NCBI GenBank assembly: GCA_017948555.1 | Contig: JAFMYY010000035.1 | Span: 1 to 39,202 of the forward strand | Length of the DNA: 39,202 bases | Direction: 5' to 3' | Source of the DNA: Cesiribacteraceae bacterium YIM B00369 | Lineage (GTDB): Bacteria > Bacteroidota > Bacteroidia > Cytophagales > Cyclobacteriaceae | Shown here: positions 16,650 to 24,970 of the stretch, one piece after another | Layout of the letters: each line of letters begins with the position of its first letter | Position numbering within the stretch: position 1 is the stretch's first letter | Position numbers and translations under genes: made by a program | The notes under the pieces: generated by a model | Databases searched by the model: none | What the model was told of the DNA's origin: nothing | What the model saw: only the letters and a program-made list of their open reading frames with translations

Positions 16650-17741
16650 TTATACCTCAAAGGCTAAGAGGGCATCGGCAAGCATTTCAACCTGCTCTTT
16701 TGAGTGCGTGGGGAAATTAGCAATACGAATATGCTGGTTTTTATAATCGCCATATCCTGTACTTACCACCATATTTTTTGCCTTAAGGTACTGATGCAGC
16801 TTTTCAGAAGACGCCCCGTTTGTCAGTTCAGCAACAATAGTGGTTTTAGACTGGAATTCCTTATTGCTTACAAAAGGCTTTAAATAATTACATGACTCAA
16901 TTGCCTGATACAGAACAGCTGCCTTATAGTTTGTTTCCTGTTTTATCTGCTTCATTCCTTTCCGGTTCATGTCTTCAAGTACCTGTCCCAGTAAATATAT
17001 TCCTAATACATTAGGGGTTTCGGGTGTCATGTACTTTACTGCATTTTCCAGCAGGCCCGGAATGCTGTGGTAGGTGCCAATGGACAAACCTTTTTCCTGT
17101 TTTTGCTCTGCTTTACGCAGGCACTTTTCGTTCACGATCCAGATTCCTAAACCTGCAGGCAGTCCTATTCCTTTTTGTACTGAGAAAAAGAGGGTATCCA
17201 CCTGCTCGATCGGGAAATCAATATAAGGGGCGGCAGAAACCACATCCACAGCCAGAAGAGTATCAGGGAAGGCTTTTCTGAGCTCAAAAATATCTTTTAC
17301 CGGTTGCATGGCCCCGGTACTGGTTTCATTGTAGGTAAGAGCTATCAACTCTGCATTGTTAGATAGAATAATATCCTCCGGAGAGATACATTCCCCGTGC
17401 TTTGCCTTAAAAACTTCAGTTTTTATATTGAGTGCTTCGGCTGTCTGGGCAAAACGCTTGCTGAAAGAACCATTTACCAGGTGGCAGGAGGTTTCCTCCA
17501 CACAGTTCTGGAGAATGCGCTCCCAGGTTTCCGTGCCTGAGCTCAGGAATAAAATATGGTAACTTTCAGGTATGCTCAATAATTCGCGCAGGTTTCCGGC
17601 AGCTTTTCTGTATATGTTCTGAAAAGCAATACTTCTGTGAGAAATAGATGGAATTTGCTCCTTTAAAGCTGTTTTAATATGTTCCTCTGCAGTAAAGTAA
17701 AGCTCCGCCGGCCCAACTGTGAAATATAGATTTTTGCTCAT
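16650..17741 (-). CDS. Class V aminotransferase, probably phosphoserine aminotransferase (SerC-like)
   Basis: This 363-aa fold-type I PLP enzyme has an N-terminus, LYFTVGPAELYF, that is a variant of the SerC NFxAGPAxLP motif. ISHRSIAF matches the conserved HRS substrate/PLP region. SVQKGIGLPAGL contains the PLP-binding lysine in the SerC-like context AQKNIGPAGL. Other parts (FLSSGTETWERI, DVVSAAPYIDFP) are closer to the alanine-glyoxylate/serine-pyruvate branch, so the family match is imperfect. The pathway context supports SerC: the SerB-SerA fusion that makes its substrate and uses its product lies 3 kb upstream on the same strand, with glutamate dehydrogenase, source of the amino donor, between them. 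A 22-bp palindrome 72 bases upstream may be an operator. No second SerC is seen in the window. Confidence 0.7.
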   Translation of the reverse strand: MSKNLYFTVGPAELYFTAEEHIKTALKEQIPSISHRSIAFQNIYRKAAGNLRELLSIPESYHILFLSSGTETWERILQNCVEETSCHLVNGSFSKRFAQTAEALNIKTEVFKAKHGECISPEDIILSNNAELIALTYNETSTGAMQPVKDIFELRKAFPDTLLAVDVVSAAPYIDFPIEQVDTLFFSVQKGIGLPAGLGIWIVNEKCLRKAEQKQEKGLSIGTYHSIPGLLENAVKYMTPETPNVLGIYLLGQVLEDMNRKGMKQIKQETNYKAAVLYQAIESCNYLKPFVSNKEFQSKTTIVAELTNGASSEKLHQYLKAKNMVVSTGYGDYKNQHIRIANFPTHSKEQVEMLADALLAFEV

Positions 17742-17812
17742 CTGGCAACAGGGAATAATTTTATCCGTTAGTAATTAAACCGGTTTTCGGTTCTTTCGTT
17801 TGGTACTACAAG

Positions 17813-17834
17813 TATCTGAAAAGCTTTTCAGATA
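17813..17834. promoter_or_regulatory. 22-bp perfect palindrome upstream of SerC-like gene
   Basis: Bases 17813-17834 form a perfect palindrome with half-site TATCTGAAAAG. It starts 72 bases before the aminotransferase ATG on the minus strand and is followed by AAAAA on the plus strand. A dimeric repressor site is the simplest reading. A terminator is less likely because no gene ends nearby. Confidence 0.5.
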
Positions 17835-17872
17835 AAAAAGTTGAAGGGCTTATTAAACTGAAAAATTTGAAC

Positions 17873-17880
17873 TAATTTTG
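17873..17880 (+). promoter_or_regulatory. Candidate -7 box upstream of the hairpin array
   Basis: TAATTTTG fits TAnnTTTG on the plus strand. Transcription from here would cross the hairpin array and reach the lipoprotein gene at 18170. No good -33 TTG is seen at the right spacing. Confidence 0.3.
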
Positions 17881-17997
17881 TGTCACTGATGTAAAACAAT
17901 CAGGTTTTCATCTTTGAAATATTGAAAATATCCCACTCAGGCCAGATCGTTTTTCAAACCTAACAATTTACTAATTAACGGGTGAAGCTTGTCGGAA

Positions 17998-18133
17998 AAA
18001 CTGGACCTCAATCCCGGTTCTCCGGGATCATCTGCTTCGGCAGATGTTAACAGTGGATAGTTGCCTCGACGGGCAGCTCAAAACGTGTCTTACAGGAGGT
18101 TTGATAAAACCTACACCTGGCCTGACGTGGGTG
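17998..18133 (+). ncRNA. Candidate structured RNA: four tandem hairpins
   Basis: This GC-rich block sits in the AT-rich interval 17742-18169, which holds no protein gene. Hairpin 1 (18011-18028) is ATCCCGG-TTCT-CCGGGAT. Hairpin 2 follows directly (18029-18046) as CATCTGC-TTCG-GCAGATG, a C(UUCG)G tetraloop on the plus strand. ACTG (18000-18003) and CAGT (18051-18054) can close around both. Hairpin 3 (18059-18078) pairs AGTTGCC with GGCAGCT, with one G-U. Hairpin 4 pairs AGGTTT with AAACCT around GATA (18097-18112), extended by CAGG/CCTG. Motifs of RNase P RNA, tmRNA, SRP RNA and the common riboswitches were looked for by eye and not found. It could be a small RNA or the leader of the lipoprotein gene that starts 37 bases later. 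Confidence 0.45.
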
Positions 18134-18169
18134 TTTTAAATTGCCAATCTTTTAAGCTTTTTTATAAAG

Positions 18170-19225
18170 GTGAACCAATTCCCCAAAAAGAAAGAAAGGA
18201 TAAATGCCGGGTTTCTGTGTGTTAGTTTTCTTTCTCTTTTCTTTTCCTGTTCAAGTGAACCTCAGCAAGAAAACAGCCAGCCATCCACTTCTTTTTTTTC
18301 ATCTTCCGTAGAATATTTATACAAGGTGCCAAAACCTCAGTCCGACGGCTGGGAAATTGGTTCAGATGTAGAGGAGCAGAAAGCAGAAGAACTTGTAAAT
18401 AAATTGCTTTCAGATACCACCTTAGGGCTTTCCGGAGTTTTATTGAGTAAAAAGGGCACACTGATTCTGGAAGAATACAAACCTGGCTGGGTGGCAGATA
18501 CTCTTTTGTCCTTACAGGAAAATGAGATGCTTCTTATTGCAACACTCGCCGGTATTTATCAGAAACAGGATGCCGGCGGACTGATGAGCCGGATGGTGAC
18601 CCTCCCTAACTATGCTTTCAAAAAGAACGGACCCCCGGCGACAGTGGGGCTGCATCAGTTACTTAAAATGGAAAGCGATTTGCTCTGCAGGCCCCAGCAG
18701 CAGGTAATAAAGGAAATTGCCGAACAGAATATTTCACAGGGCTTTTATTACTGCCCTGCAAATTATGAGGTTGTTGCTGAATGGCTTGAGTCGCAGACGG
18801 AGGAGCCCCTGAGTTTTTTTGCTGAAGAGAATTTATTTGAGCCCCTGGAAATAGACCGCTATGAATGGGATGACCTTGATAAAAAAATGCCGCCAAGGGA
18901 CCTGCTCAAGATTGCCTCACTGCATGCTCAAAACGGGCAATGGCACCAGAACCGCATTTTAGCCGATAACTGGGTGCTGCAGTTAAAGTCACGGGCTTAT
19001 AATAAATCCTCCCAGGGCCAGTTTGCATGGGGATGGTGGCAACATCTTTTGCTGGTAAACGGCCGGCAGTATGCCATCTTTTATTCCAAAGGAAAAAATT
19101 ACCTGGTGGCCTTTGTGCCGGATCTGGATGCAGGAATCCTGCTGACAGGGAACTTAAGCCGTCCGGCAACTGACTATTTCAGCTTATTAAAGGATCTCGC
19201 TATTCCTGCCATTGAAAATAAATAA
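18170..19225 (+). CDS. Lipoprotein of serine beta-lactamase-like fold, catalytic motifs lost
   Basis: This 351-aa protein is read from the GTG at 18170. The N-terminus ends in FFSC at Cys27, a plausible lipobox. The layout follows class C beta-lactamase-like serine hydrolases: SLQENEMLLIATLAGIY aligns with the SxxK helix, YYCPANYEVVAEWLE with the YxN region, PPRDLLKIASLHAQNGQWHQ with the MSARDLAK block, and FAWGWWQHL...VPDLDAGILLTGN with the C-terminal sheet. The catalytic residues are replaced: SxxK reads E117-x-x-M120, YxN reads Tyr194-Cys-Pro196, and the K/H-T-G strand reads YSKGKNY. It is therefore probably a non-catalytic, membrane-anchored relative, perhaps a binding protein. The frame is intact, so it is not a decaying pseudogene. 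It is the only plus-strand gene between 11.6 and 23.6 kb and is preceded by the hairpin array. Confidence 0.75.
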   Translation: MNQFPKKKERINAGFLCVSFLSLFFSCSSEPQQENSQPSTSFFSSSVEYLYKVPKPQSDGWEIGSDVEEQKAEELVNKLLSDTTLGLSGVLLSKKGTLILEEYKPGWVADTLLSLQENEMLLIATLAGIYQKQDAGGLMSRMVTLPNYAFKKNGPPATVGLHQLLKMESDLLCRPQQQVIKEIAEQNISQGFYYCPANYEVVAEWLESQTEEPLSFFAEENLFEPLEIDRYEWDDLDKKMPPRDLLKIASLHAQNGQWHQNRILADNWVLQLKSRAYNKSSQGQFAWGWWQHLLLVNGRQYAIFYSKGKNYLVAFVPDLDAGILLTGNLSRPATDYFSLLKDLAIPAIENK

Positions 19226-19266
19226 AGCCGCAAACCCTTTGCAGGAATTACGGCCTTTAAGTTTTT
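19224..19266 (+). terminator. Probable terminator after the lipoprotein gene
   Basis: AAAGCCG pairs with CGGCCTTT (one bulged base) around an inner CAAA-CCC-TTTG hairpin, followed by a T-rich run. It lies between convergent genes and may serve both. Confidence 0.5.
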
Positions 19267-19289
19267 TAATGTTTTTTTTATCCGTCTGA

Positions 19290-20708
19290 TCAGGGGAAAA
19301 TACCCAGGTCAAGGTAGCTTATTGCAATCCTGTCAATAGCAACAATAAAGGCAGCGGTACGCATTGACTTCAGGTTTTTGCGTTTCATGGTATTTCTTAC
19401 TTCATGGTAGGCGCTAATCATGGTTTCTGCCAGGCCTGAAAGTACGAGATCTCTTTCACTTGCACCCTTCACCAGGTTTTTCCTTACATCTTCAGACAAA
19501 GTTGTGTTGCTGGCTTTTTCAATTGCCTGCACAATGCGAAGGTTGTTCAGCTCATCATAGCGTTTATCTATTTTTCCAAATGATACCCGCGAAAGATTTT
19601 TCAGCCATTCGAAATAGGAAACTGTTACACCACCGGCATTCAGGTACATATCAGGTATTACAAGTACTCCTTTTTGAATAAGGATATTCTCCGCTTCCGG
19701 AGTTACAGGGCCATTTGCTCCTTCTCCAATAATTTTAGCTTTTATCCTTGGCGCATTTTCTTCAGTAATCTGGTTCTCCAGAGCCGCAGGCACTAAAATG
19801 TCGCATTCCCACTCCAGTAATTCGTTACTGTTTTCAACATTTTTGGCGTCTTTATAATTTAAAATGCTTTTAGTGTCGCGTCTGTGGCGGAAAAGGTCTT
19901 CCACATCCAGCCCCTTTTCATTATAAACTCCCCCTTCAAATTCGGCAATTCCTACTATAAGGGCACCTTCGTCCTGAAGCGTTTTTGCGCTCCAGTAACC
20001 CACATTACCAAAGCCCTGCACAATTACCTTTTTTCCCTCAAGGCCGGTAGTGAGGCCGAGTTCATCCATGTCTTCCTTTACATTTACAGCCTCGCGAAGG
20101 CCCAGCATTACTCCGGTTCCTGTAGCCTCTGTACGACCCTGCACACCGCTTTGAGAAAGAGGTTTGCCTGTTACACAACCGCTTGCATTTACCTGGTTGG
20201 GGGCAAAGGCAGCATAGGTATCGGCAATCCAGGCCATTTCACGTGCACCTGTTCCATAGTCAGGGGCAGGAACATCCTGTGCCGGGCCAATAAAGTTCTT
20301 CTTTATCAGTTCGGAAGTGTATCTTCTGGTAATCCGTTCCAGCATTTGGGGGGAATAGCTGCGGGCATTCATCTTTATCCCTCCCTTTGCCCCGCCAAAA
20401 GGAACATTTACAAGGGCACATTTATAGGTCATCAATGCCGAAAGGGCTTTAACCTCATCTTCGTTTACTGTTTCGGCATAGCGGATACCTCCCTTTGTTG
20501 GCATTTTATGCTGGGAATGCTGCACACGGTAAGCTTCCAGCACCTTGTATGTTCCGTCTTCAAGTTTAATCGGGAAGTTAAATTTATAAATGCTGTTGCA
20601 GGTTTTTATCTGCTCGATCAGGCCTGCGGGATGTTCGGTATGCATGGCAGCTTTATCGACAAACTGGTTTACATCGTCGTAAAAGCTGTAATCTGGTGTA
20701 TTAGCCAT
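19290..20708 (-). CDS. gdhA: Glutamate dehydrogenase (Glu/Leu/Phe/Val family)
   Basis: This 472-aa enzyme interconverts glutamate with 2-oxoglutarate and ammonia in the cytosol. The substrate domain shows MPTKGGIRY and NVPFGGAKGGIKM, which includes the active-site lysine region (Lys108). APDYGTGAREMAWIAD and ASGCVTGKPLSQSGVQGR follow. The nucleotide-binding loop is VIVQGFGNVGYWSA, and the acidic residue after the second strand (IAEFEGGVY) would suit NAD. The C-terminal part has PAALENQI and the NAGGVTVSYFEW segment typical of the family. The gene lies between the serine-pathway genes on the same strand but behind a strong terminator from serBA, so it probably has its own promoter. Coupling to serine synthesis through glutamate supply is an inference. 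Confidence 0.92.
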   Translation of the reverse strand: MANTPDYSFYDDVNQFVDKAAMHTEHPAGLIEQIKTCNSIYKFNFPIKLEDGTYKVLEAYRVQHSQHKMPTKGGIRYAETVNEDEVKALSALMTYKCALVNVPFGGAKGGIKMNARSYSPQMLERITRRYTSELIKKNFIGPAQDVPAPDYGTGAREMAWIADTYAAFAPNQVNASGCVTGKPLSQSGVQGRTEATGTGVMLGLREAVNVKEDMDELGLTTGLEGKKVIVQGFGNVGYWSAKTLQDEGALIVGIAEFEGGVYNEKGLDVEDLFRHRRDTKSILNYKDAKNVENSNELLEWECDILVPAALENQITEENAPRIKAKIIGEGANGPVTPEAENILIQKGVLVIPDMYLNAGGVTVSYFEWLKNLSRVSFGKIDKRYDELNNLRIVQAIEKASNTTLSEDVRKNLVKGASERDLVLSGLAETMISAYHEVRNTMKRKNLKSMRTAAFIVAIDRIAISYLDLGIFP

Positions 20709-20862
20709 AAAAAATGTTATAAGGTTAAAAATTTAATCTACTCTTGCAGTGTCTGTGGCTTTACAAACTTTTTTACAGGCTTATAAATTGCTGAAAAACT
20801 GAAAGCACAGCCTGCTGTTCTTATTTGAATTTTATTATAACGATTATATAGGTATAATACAA

Positions 20863-20897
20863 AAAAAGCGCCGGCTGTTTTCCAGCCGGCGCTTTTT
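20863..20897 (-). terminator. Strong bidirectional terminator after serBA
   Basis: A 15-bp perfect stem (AAAAAGCGCCGGCTG, loop TTTTC, and its complement) ends in A and T runs on both sides. It lies 33 bases past the serBA stop and isolates that gene from gdhA. Confidence 0.92.
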
Positions 20898-20929
20898 CCT
20901 GATTAACAGGATGTAAAAAGAACTGAGAA

Positions 20930-22822
20930 TTAATATAAAACCCTGAACTTGATAGTGTTTTTGATGCTCTTCAAATCCTTGATTACATCCTCACTGTATT
21001 TTTTATCGATATCGGTAATTACATATCCAATAATCTCGTTTGTTTTAAGGTATTGGCCTGTAATGTTGATATTGTGGTTTGCCAGTATATTGTTGATGCT
21101 TGCCAGAATACCAGGAGTGTTCAGGTGCACATGAATGAGGCGGTGTGCATTTTCCAGGCGCGGCAACTGCAGGTTAGGGAAGTTAACGCTATTGGTGGTG
21201 CTGCCTGTATTAATGTAATCAATTATTTTGTTTGGTACAAAAGAAGCAATGTTTTCCTGTGCCTCAAGGGTACTTCCTCCAATATGAGGGGTTAAAATAG
21301 TGTTTGGCAGGCCAAGAAGCTCAGATGCAAAAGGATCCTCATTAGTTTTAGGTTCTTCAGGGAACACATCTATACCTGCTCCGCGAACTTTACCTGATTC
21401 TATTGCTTTTTTCAGGGCAGGGATGTCCACTACATGACCACGGCTGAGGTTCAGGAATACTACACCTTCTTTCATGAGGTTGAATTCCCTGTCGCTGATC
21501 ATGTTCTCATTGCTCTTGCGGCCGTCAACATGGAGGCTTATGATATCTACCGTCTGCAGAAGCTCATCAAGAGAGCTGCACTTGGTGGCGTTGCCCAGGG
21601 CCAGCTTTTCAATGGCATCGTAATAGAATACGTTCATACCCATATTCTCGGCCAGTACGCTTAACTGAGAACCGATATTGCCGTAACCGATAATACCCAG
21701 TTTTTTACCACGAACCTCGAAGCTTCCTTTGGCAGATTTATCCCAGTCGCCGGCATGCATTTTAACCGATTTATCAGGGATATTACGCATAAGGAGAATA
21801 ATTTCGCCAATGGCCATTTCCACCACAGATCGGGTATTGCTGTAAGGCGCATTAAATACAGCTATTCCTTTCTTGCTGCATGCTTCCAGGTCTATCTGGT
21901 TGGTTCCAATACAAAAAGCACCTACCACCATCAGGCGGTTAGCATGAGCAATTACTTTTTCTGTAATGTTTGTTTTGCTGCGGATACCAATTACAGAAAC
22001 ATCTTTAATTCTTTCGCAAAGTTCATCTTCATCCAGTCCGCCGGCATGAACTTCCACGCTGTAGCCTTCTTCTTTCAGCAGCTTTTCGGCCTGTGGGTGT
22101 ATGTTTTCAAGAAGCAGGATTTTTATGCGGTGCTTCGGATAGGAGTGGGCTCTTACCATATTGTGCAGGAAAAGAAATTCGTCGAGGTTAGGCGTAACAT
22201 GATCTGCTTTTTCGATAACGTTAGTCCTGGATACATTTTCTGTAAAGGCATAAAAGCTGTTGGCCATGCCTGCCGCTTTAATTTCATAATCAGTGTAACC
22301 ATCACCGATTACATATACATCGCCGGTAATTTCGAGTTTACGGAGCTGGTTTGCCTTTCCATTATTTTCAGTAAGGAGGCATTCAGGATCGCAGCCTACT
22401 ATACGGCCTTCTTCATCAAAAACAAAGCTGTTGGCATGGATATGGTCCGGCCTGATTCCGTAAGGAGTTACAACAGGTTCAATAAAATCGCGGAATCCGT
22501 TTGATACAATAAAAATATTGTCCCTGAAGTTAGGGATAAATTCTTTGTTTCGTTTAAACGATTCCGACACATGGTTTTTAAGGCGACTGACAAGCTCATC
22601 TAAATGTTCCCTGCGGGCTTCCAGTAGCTGCAGTCTTTTCAGTAGAGATTCTTTTACTGAAAGGCTGCCATCCATTCCACGGTCAGTAATTTCTTTTATC
22701 TGGCGGATACGGTCCTCTTTTTCAGGGTGTCCCTCCAGGGAAATCTCAGCGAGAATGTCAAGAGCTTCTACTTTTGTAAAGGTACTGTCGAAATCAATTA
22801 CGAAATATTTGTCGTTTTCCAT
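20930..22822 (-). CDS. serBA: Fused phosphoserine phosphatase-phosphoglycerate dehydrogenase (SerB-SerA)
   Basis: This 630-aa bifunctional enzyme combines the first and last steps of the phosphorylated serine pathway. The ATG at 22822 is preferred over a TTG three codons upstream. Residues 1-225 are a HAD phosphatase of SerB type: motif I VIDFDSTF with Asp10/Asp12, motif II VSNG at 106-109, motif III GDGYTD at 173-178. Residues about 232-545 are D-3-phosphoglycerate dehydrogenase: NAD loop GIIGYGNIG at 376-384, LSRGHVVD with the substrate-binding Arg, and TPHIGGST with the catalytic His. A C-terminal ACT domain (about 558-630, LIHVHLNTPGILASINN) is the usual serine-feedback site. A SerC-like gene lies 3 kb downstream. 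The fusion is otherwise complete, with no broken domain. A strong terminator follows. Confidence 0.9.
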   Translation of the reverse strand: MENDKYFVIDFDSTFTKVEALDILAEISLEGHPEKEDRIRQIKEITDRGMDGSLSVKESLLKRLQLLEARREHLDELVSRLKNHVSESFKRNKEFIPNFRDNIFIVSNGFRDFIEPVVTPYGIRPDHIHANSFVFDEEGRIVGCDPECLLTENNGKANQLRKLEITGDVYVIGDGYTDYEIKAAGMANSFYAFTENVSRTNVIEKADHVTPNLDEFLFLHNMVRAHSYPKHRIKILLLENIHPQAEKLLKEEGYSVEVHAGGLDEDELCERIKDVSVIGIRSKTNITEKVIAHANRLMVVGAFCIGTNQIDLEACSKKGIAVFNAPYSNTRSVVEMAIGEIILLMRNIPDKSVKMHAGDWDKSAKGSFEVRGKKLGIIGYGNIGSQLSVLAENMGMNVFYYDAIEKLALGNATKCSSLDELLQTVDIISLHVDGRKSNENMISDREFNLMKEGVVFLNLSRGHVVDIPALKKAIESGKVRGAGIDVFPEEPKTNEDPFASELLGLPNTILTPHIGGSTLEAQENIASFVPNKIIDYINTGSTTNSVNFPNLQLPRLENAHRLIHVHLNTPGILASINNILANHNINITGQYLKTNEIIGYVITDIDKKYSEDVIKDLKSIKNTIKFRVLY

Positions 22823-23631
22823 GTTCAGCAAAGGGCTTTTCAGAAAATTTTGTGCAATAATAAGGCTTATTTAAATACTTTAAAACCGTATGGGAGGGTT
22901 TATTTTGCAAACAAGAGGCAGAAGAATGGCCTTGTATGTTTTTCTGCTTTTTGTAGTTGTTTTTATCAACCGGATAAAATATGCAAGCTGTTCAGGTAAA
23001 GCGTTTTACGATAATGTCATGCTTTGTTCGAAATAATAATTATTAAAAATGATGGCTCCATTTCCCGGAGAGAATATTCAGTAATAAGTACTGTTCGAAC
23101 AGCTAAAGGTTTAATTTTTATTAAGTTCTTTTAGCAAAGGTGCATCAGCGCTCCTTCCTTTATGACTGGTAATTCATAATAGAACCTTTATCAGGATTTA
23201 TTTTTTTCAATATGGTCCTGCTTTTCCTAAGGACTGAACGGCCTGTCTTGTCCTGAAAAAAAATACCCGATTGGGGTAATTCTTTTCGTAAACCTGGCAG
23301 GAATACAACCTTCCCGGCAGCAGTGTCTCAGGATGGAGGTATAATTATAAAGGCGGAAGGTAAACCGGAGAGAGAGGGAAGGCAAAAGTGAAAGAACAAT
23401 AAGTTCATATATTTCAGAGATGAAGAAGAGCTTTAAATATACCTTACTGTCTGCATTTTTATCTCAATTTTGATAATTTACGACCAGAACCACTTTTGGT
23501 TTAGAAAAAGAAAAAGGAGCGAATTAAGTTGTGCATGAGCATGCTGATATTCAGCAACCTTAGTCTTTCATCAAAATAAGGGAGTGGCTTTATTTAATAA
23601 TTTGATTCAACTGTAAATAAGATGTTTTTCC
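22823..23631. other. About 800-bp gene-free region
   Basis: No convincing coding sequence is seen on either strand. It separates the divergent serBA and GH43 genes and must hold both promoters. TGTTCGAA occurs twice, at about 23024 and as the 12-bp palindrome CTGTTCGAACAG at 23091-23102. TACCC-GATTG-GGGTA near 23264 and TGCTGA-TAT-TCAGCA near 23541 are small hairpins. No repeat family, tRNA or gene remnant is recognised. Confidence 0.5.
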
Positions 23632-24651
23632 ATGAATTTCAGAAAAAAATGCGTTTTATCATTTTTCCTTTTTCTTTTTTGTTCAATATCCATATTAAAG
23701 GCACAGCCATCCCGGAAACCCGATGATTCAAAGGGTTTCATTGCTCATGATCCTGTAATAATAAAGCAGGACAGTACATTTTATTTGTTTTTAACAGGCG
23801 GCGATATGGCCAAAAGCCCTGACCTGAAAAATTGGGAAAGAGTAAACCCGGTTCCGAACAAACTGGACTGGGTAACTGAAGACATCATTCCGGGGTACAG
23901 GGGAGGTTTTTGGGCACCTGATATCCAGTTTTTAGATGGAGTTTATTATTTGTATTATTCTCCATCGGCATTTGCTAAAAACACCTCTGCAATTGGGGTA
24001 ATGACTAATAAAACCCTGGATCAAAGCAGTCCTGAATATAAATGGGAGGACCATGGTATGATTCTCCGGTCGATTCCCGGACGTGACTTCTGGAATGCTA
24101 TTGATGCCAATGTGTATTTTGAAAAAAAATGGGGTGGAGAAACAACAGGCTGGTTATCGTTCGGATCGTTCTGGGGAGGGTTAAAGCTGGTTAAGCTGGC
24201 GCCTGATATGAAATCATTAGCCGAACCACAGGAGTGGTATACTATTGCCAAGCAGGAAAGGACCTTCGGCATGCCTGATACTGATCCGGGAGATGGAACC
24301 ATTGAGGCGCCTTTTATATATCGCAGGCATCAATACTATTACCTGTTTGTTTCTACTGATTATTGTTGCAGAGGTTTGGACAGTACTTATAAGGTGGTGG
24401 TTGGCCGCTCCAGGGATATCCGCGGACCCTATTTTGATAAGGAAGGCATGCCGATGTATGCAGGCGGGGGCACTTTAGTGGCAGGTGAAACAGAAGAGTA
24501 TGCCGGAATAGGGCATTGCGCCGTTTATGATTTCGATGGAAAAACTTACTTTGTAGCTCATGGCTACGATAAAAACGACGCGGGCCGTTCAAAACTTGTA
24601 TTAAAAGAAATAGAATGGGACAGAGCCGAGTGGCCAACGGTTAAATTTTAA
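23632..24651 (+). CDS. Secreted GH43-family glycosidase (arabinosidase/xylosidase type)
   Basis: This 339-aa five-bladed beta-propeller glycosidase has a signal peptide, RKKCVLSFFLFLFCSISILK, followed by AQ. Catalytic residues of clan GH-F can be placed: base Asp40 in IAHDPVI, the pKa-modulating Asp158 in AIDANVYF, and acid Glu225 in GTIEAPFIY. GFWAPDIQFLDGVYYLYYS is the typical blade-2 segment. The layout resembles arabinan endo-1,5-alpha-L-arabinosidases, but substrate cannot be fixed within GH43. It is a single-domain enzyme without a carbohydrate-binding module. No SusC/SusD pair is near, so it is not part of a visible polysaccharide utilisation locus. Confidence 0.85.
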   Translation: MNFRKKCVLSFFLFLFCSISILKAQPSRKPDDSKGFIAHDPVIIKQDSTFYLFLTGGDMAKSPDLKNWERVNPVPNKLDWVTEDIIPGYRGGFWAPDIQFLDGVYYLYYSPSAFAKNTSAIGVMTNKTLDQSSPEYKWEDHGMILRSIPGRDFWNAIDANVYFEKKWGGETTGWLSFGSFWGGLKLVKLAPDMKSLAEPQEWYTIAKQERTFGMPDTDPGDGTIEAPFIYRRHQYYYLFVSTDYCCRGLDSTYKVVVGRSRDIRGPYFDKEGMPMYAGGGTLVAGETEEYAGIGHCAVYDFDGKTYFVAHGYDKNDAGRSKLVLKEIEWDRAEWPTVKF

Positions 24652-24970
24652 TTCTTCTAATAAAAACGGAACAGTGAATTCTTTGCAACTTTTTAAAGAA
24701 GGTTTCTGCTGCGGCATTATCCCGATAATTTCCTTTCCTGCCGCTTCGGCGGCCTGGTTAGACCTTGGCTAAAAGAGATTAGCATAATTGTCAAAACAAT
24801 TAAAAAAAATCAAATAGAGAATAAAAAAGAGAAAGGCAACCGTACAAGGAGTAGAAAAATCAGAGAAACAGTGGGTTTCCCTGAAAATTAAAAAGGGCTG
24901 GTCTTCCGGAATAGTTAATTATTTGCAAACAGGAAGAAAAGGAACAGGTGGTGCTACGGAATACAAACTT
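24652..24970. other. Gene-free stretch between GH43 and DUF427 genes
   Basis: No coding sequence is seen between the convergent genes. Small hairpins are present: GCCGC-TTCG-GCGGC at about 24739-24752 and TAATTGT-CAAA-ACAATTA at 24785-24802. Neither has a proper T tract on the plus strand, so no terminator can be assigned with confidence. Confidence 0.4.

Noticed and set aside
17998-18133. Known RNA classes (RNase P RNA, tmRNA, SRP RNA, 6S, tRNA, cobalamin or TPP riboswitch)
   Set aside because: The conserved core motifs I know for these classes were not found on either strand, and the folding pattern does not match.
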